From positions 5,802-12,178 of the forward strand of contig JAAUZS010000054.1 of assembly GCA_014804495.1 (NCBI GenBank): a stretch of DNA of 6,377 nucleotides, written 5' to 3'. Positions 5,638-6,377 of the stretch are shown here, piece by piece (within the stretch, counting starts at the first letter, position 1; every line of letters begins with the position of its first letter). Position numbers and translations under genes: made by a program. Source of the stretch: Lachnospiraceae bacterium. GTDB lineage: Bacteria > Bacillota > Clostridia > Lachnospirales > Lachnospiraceae. Under the pieces are notes generated by a model. The model ran no database searches. It saw nothing but the letters and a program-made list of their open reading frames with translations, and was not told the origin of the DNA.

Positions 5638-6377
5638 ATGAAGTTATCCACGCTAACCCTGCATAATCTGAATAAGGCAAAGGGACAATACATATCCTTC
5701 GGGGTGTTTATCTGCATGACCGCATTTATTATAAATATAGCGTTTGTGCTTGCTTTTCAGACATTTAACGCTTATGACAGCTTGTTTGATAAGCTTGAAA
5801 CAGCGGATATCAATTTTATCATTCCACAGATTCAGGATAATGAAGAACTGCTCACAGAAGTGGAAGGAATCGACGGGGTATCGATTGTTGAAAAACATGA
5901 AGGAGTATTTTCAACGGTAACAGTCCGTGAATTTGCGGGTTCTGATTTTGATATGAATACTGTTTTTTATAATCTTGATGAGGAAAGAACACTGAATCTG
6001 CTTGATGTTACGGAATATTCCGGTAAAAGTGCCCGTTCTGTTTTTATTCCAATGTATATGAAGGAATTAGGCGGTTTTGCAGAAGGCGGTAGTATTACTT
6101 ATTCCATAGATGGTAAGGAGCATACCTATGATATTGGCGGTGTCGTAATGGAAATGCAGTATGGAAATTATGGGACAGGGATGATTGGCGGATATTTTCC
6201 TGAAGCTGTCTATGAGGAATTTGCGGATGAATATAGTGATAGTGTTATTGCAGAATACTCATTAAAAATAACCGGAACCGCTGATTTAAGTGAAATTAAA
6301 AATACAGTCTCTGAAATTTTAAGAGAAAAAGGGATTGCATTATTGAATATCAATGACAGGGACACCGCAAAGCAGAC
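5638..6377 (+). CDS. FtsX/MacB-type ABC transporter permease, 5' part only (cut by window end)
   Basis: The frame opens at ATG 5638 and stays open for 246 full codons to the window end, so the 3' part is missing. It begins MKLSTLTLHNL, then has one strong hydrophobic segment at about residues 19-42 (TM1, including FGVFICMTAFIINIAFVLAF), followed by about 200 hydrophilic residues with no further membrane span. This fits FtsX-like permeases: a cytoplasmic N-terminus, TM1, and a large domain outside the membrane. Family members continue with further TM segments and often reach several hundred residues more. Translation is probably coupled to the ATPase gene: the two are 3 bp apart, and the GGGGTGG ribosome binding site (5625-5631) lies in the ATPase's last codons. 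The substrate is not recognisable. The conserved FtsX domain falls outside the window, so the family call leans on topology and on the ATPase neighbour. Confidence 0.85.
   Translation, partial: MKLSTLTLHNLNKAKGQYISFGVFICMTAFIINIAFVLAFQTFNAYDSLFDKLETADINFIIPQIQDNEELLTEVEGIDGVSIVEKHEGVFSTVTVREFAGSDFDMNTVFYNLDEERTLNLLDVTEYSGKSARSVFIPMYMKELGGFAEGGSITYSIDGKEHTYDIGGVVMEMQYGNYGTGMIGGYFPEAVYEEFADEYSDSVIAEYSLKITGTADLSEIKNTVSEILREKGIALLNINDRDTAKQ

Noticed and set aside
1..6377. CRISPR arrays, tRNA or rRNA genes, insertion sequences
   Set aside because: I found no regularly spaced repeats, cloverleaf sequences, rRNA segments or transposase genes on either strand by reading.

Overview
The window looks like chromosomal DNA from an anaerobic Firmicute of the Clostridia, most likely a Lachnospiraceae-type gut bacterium. 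This rests on moderate-to-low GC, AGGAG-type ribosome binding sites, TATAAT promoters with extended -10 elements, and the style of the PAS-GAF-GGDEF protein and of the ABC transporter. The placement is inferred from overall character; no marker gene proves it. All supported genes read on the + strand.

Layout. (1) 21-941: an aminoglycoside/choline-kinase-like phosphotransferase of unknown substrate. (2) 1040-2977: a DUF255 (YyaL/SSP411-type) protein with a thioredoxin-like CxxC domain and a helical-barrel region; its ribosome binding site places the start at 1040 rather than at the upstream ATG at 1028. (3) 2978-3183: a regulatory intergenic region with two copies of one unit, an extended -10 promoter followed at once by a 24-nt dyad, plus a third hairpin between them. 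(4) 3184-4521: a PAS-GAF-GGDEF signalling protein (GGDEL active-site motif, no inhibitory I-site), closed by an intrinsic terminator at 4583-4622. (5) 4623-4872: a dyad-rich leader with a possible 20-codon peptide. (6) 4873-5634 and 5638-6377 (cut off by the window): the ATPase and the start of the FtsX-type permease of a MacB/LolD/Bce-like ABC transporter, closely spaced and probably translationally coupled.

The genes do not form one obvious pathway. There appear to be at least three transcription units: phosphotransferase with or without DUF255, the GGDEF gene, and the ABC operon. I do not see a clearly new multi-gene system. The most unusual signal is the duplicated promoter-plus-dyad unit upstream of the GGDEF gene: the two stems differ by three compensated base-pair changes, which suggests the fold itself has been kept. 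The second is the leader of the ABC operon.
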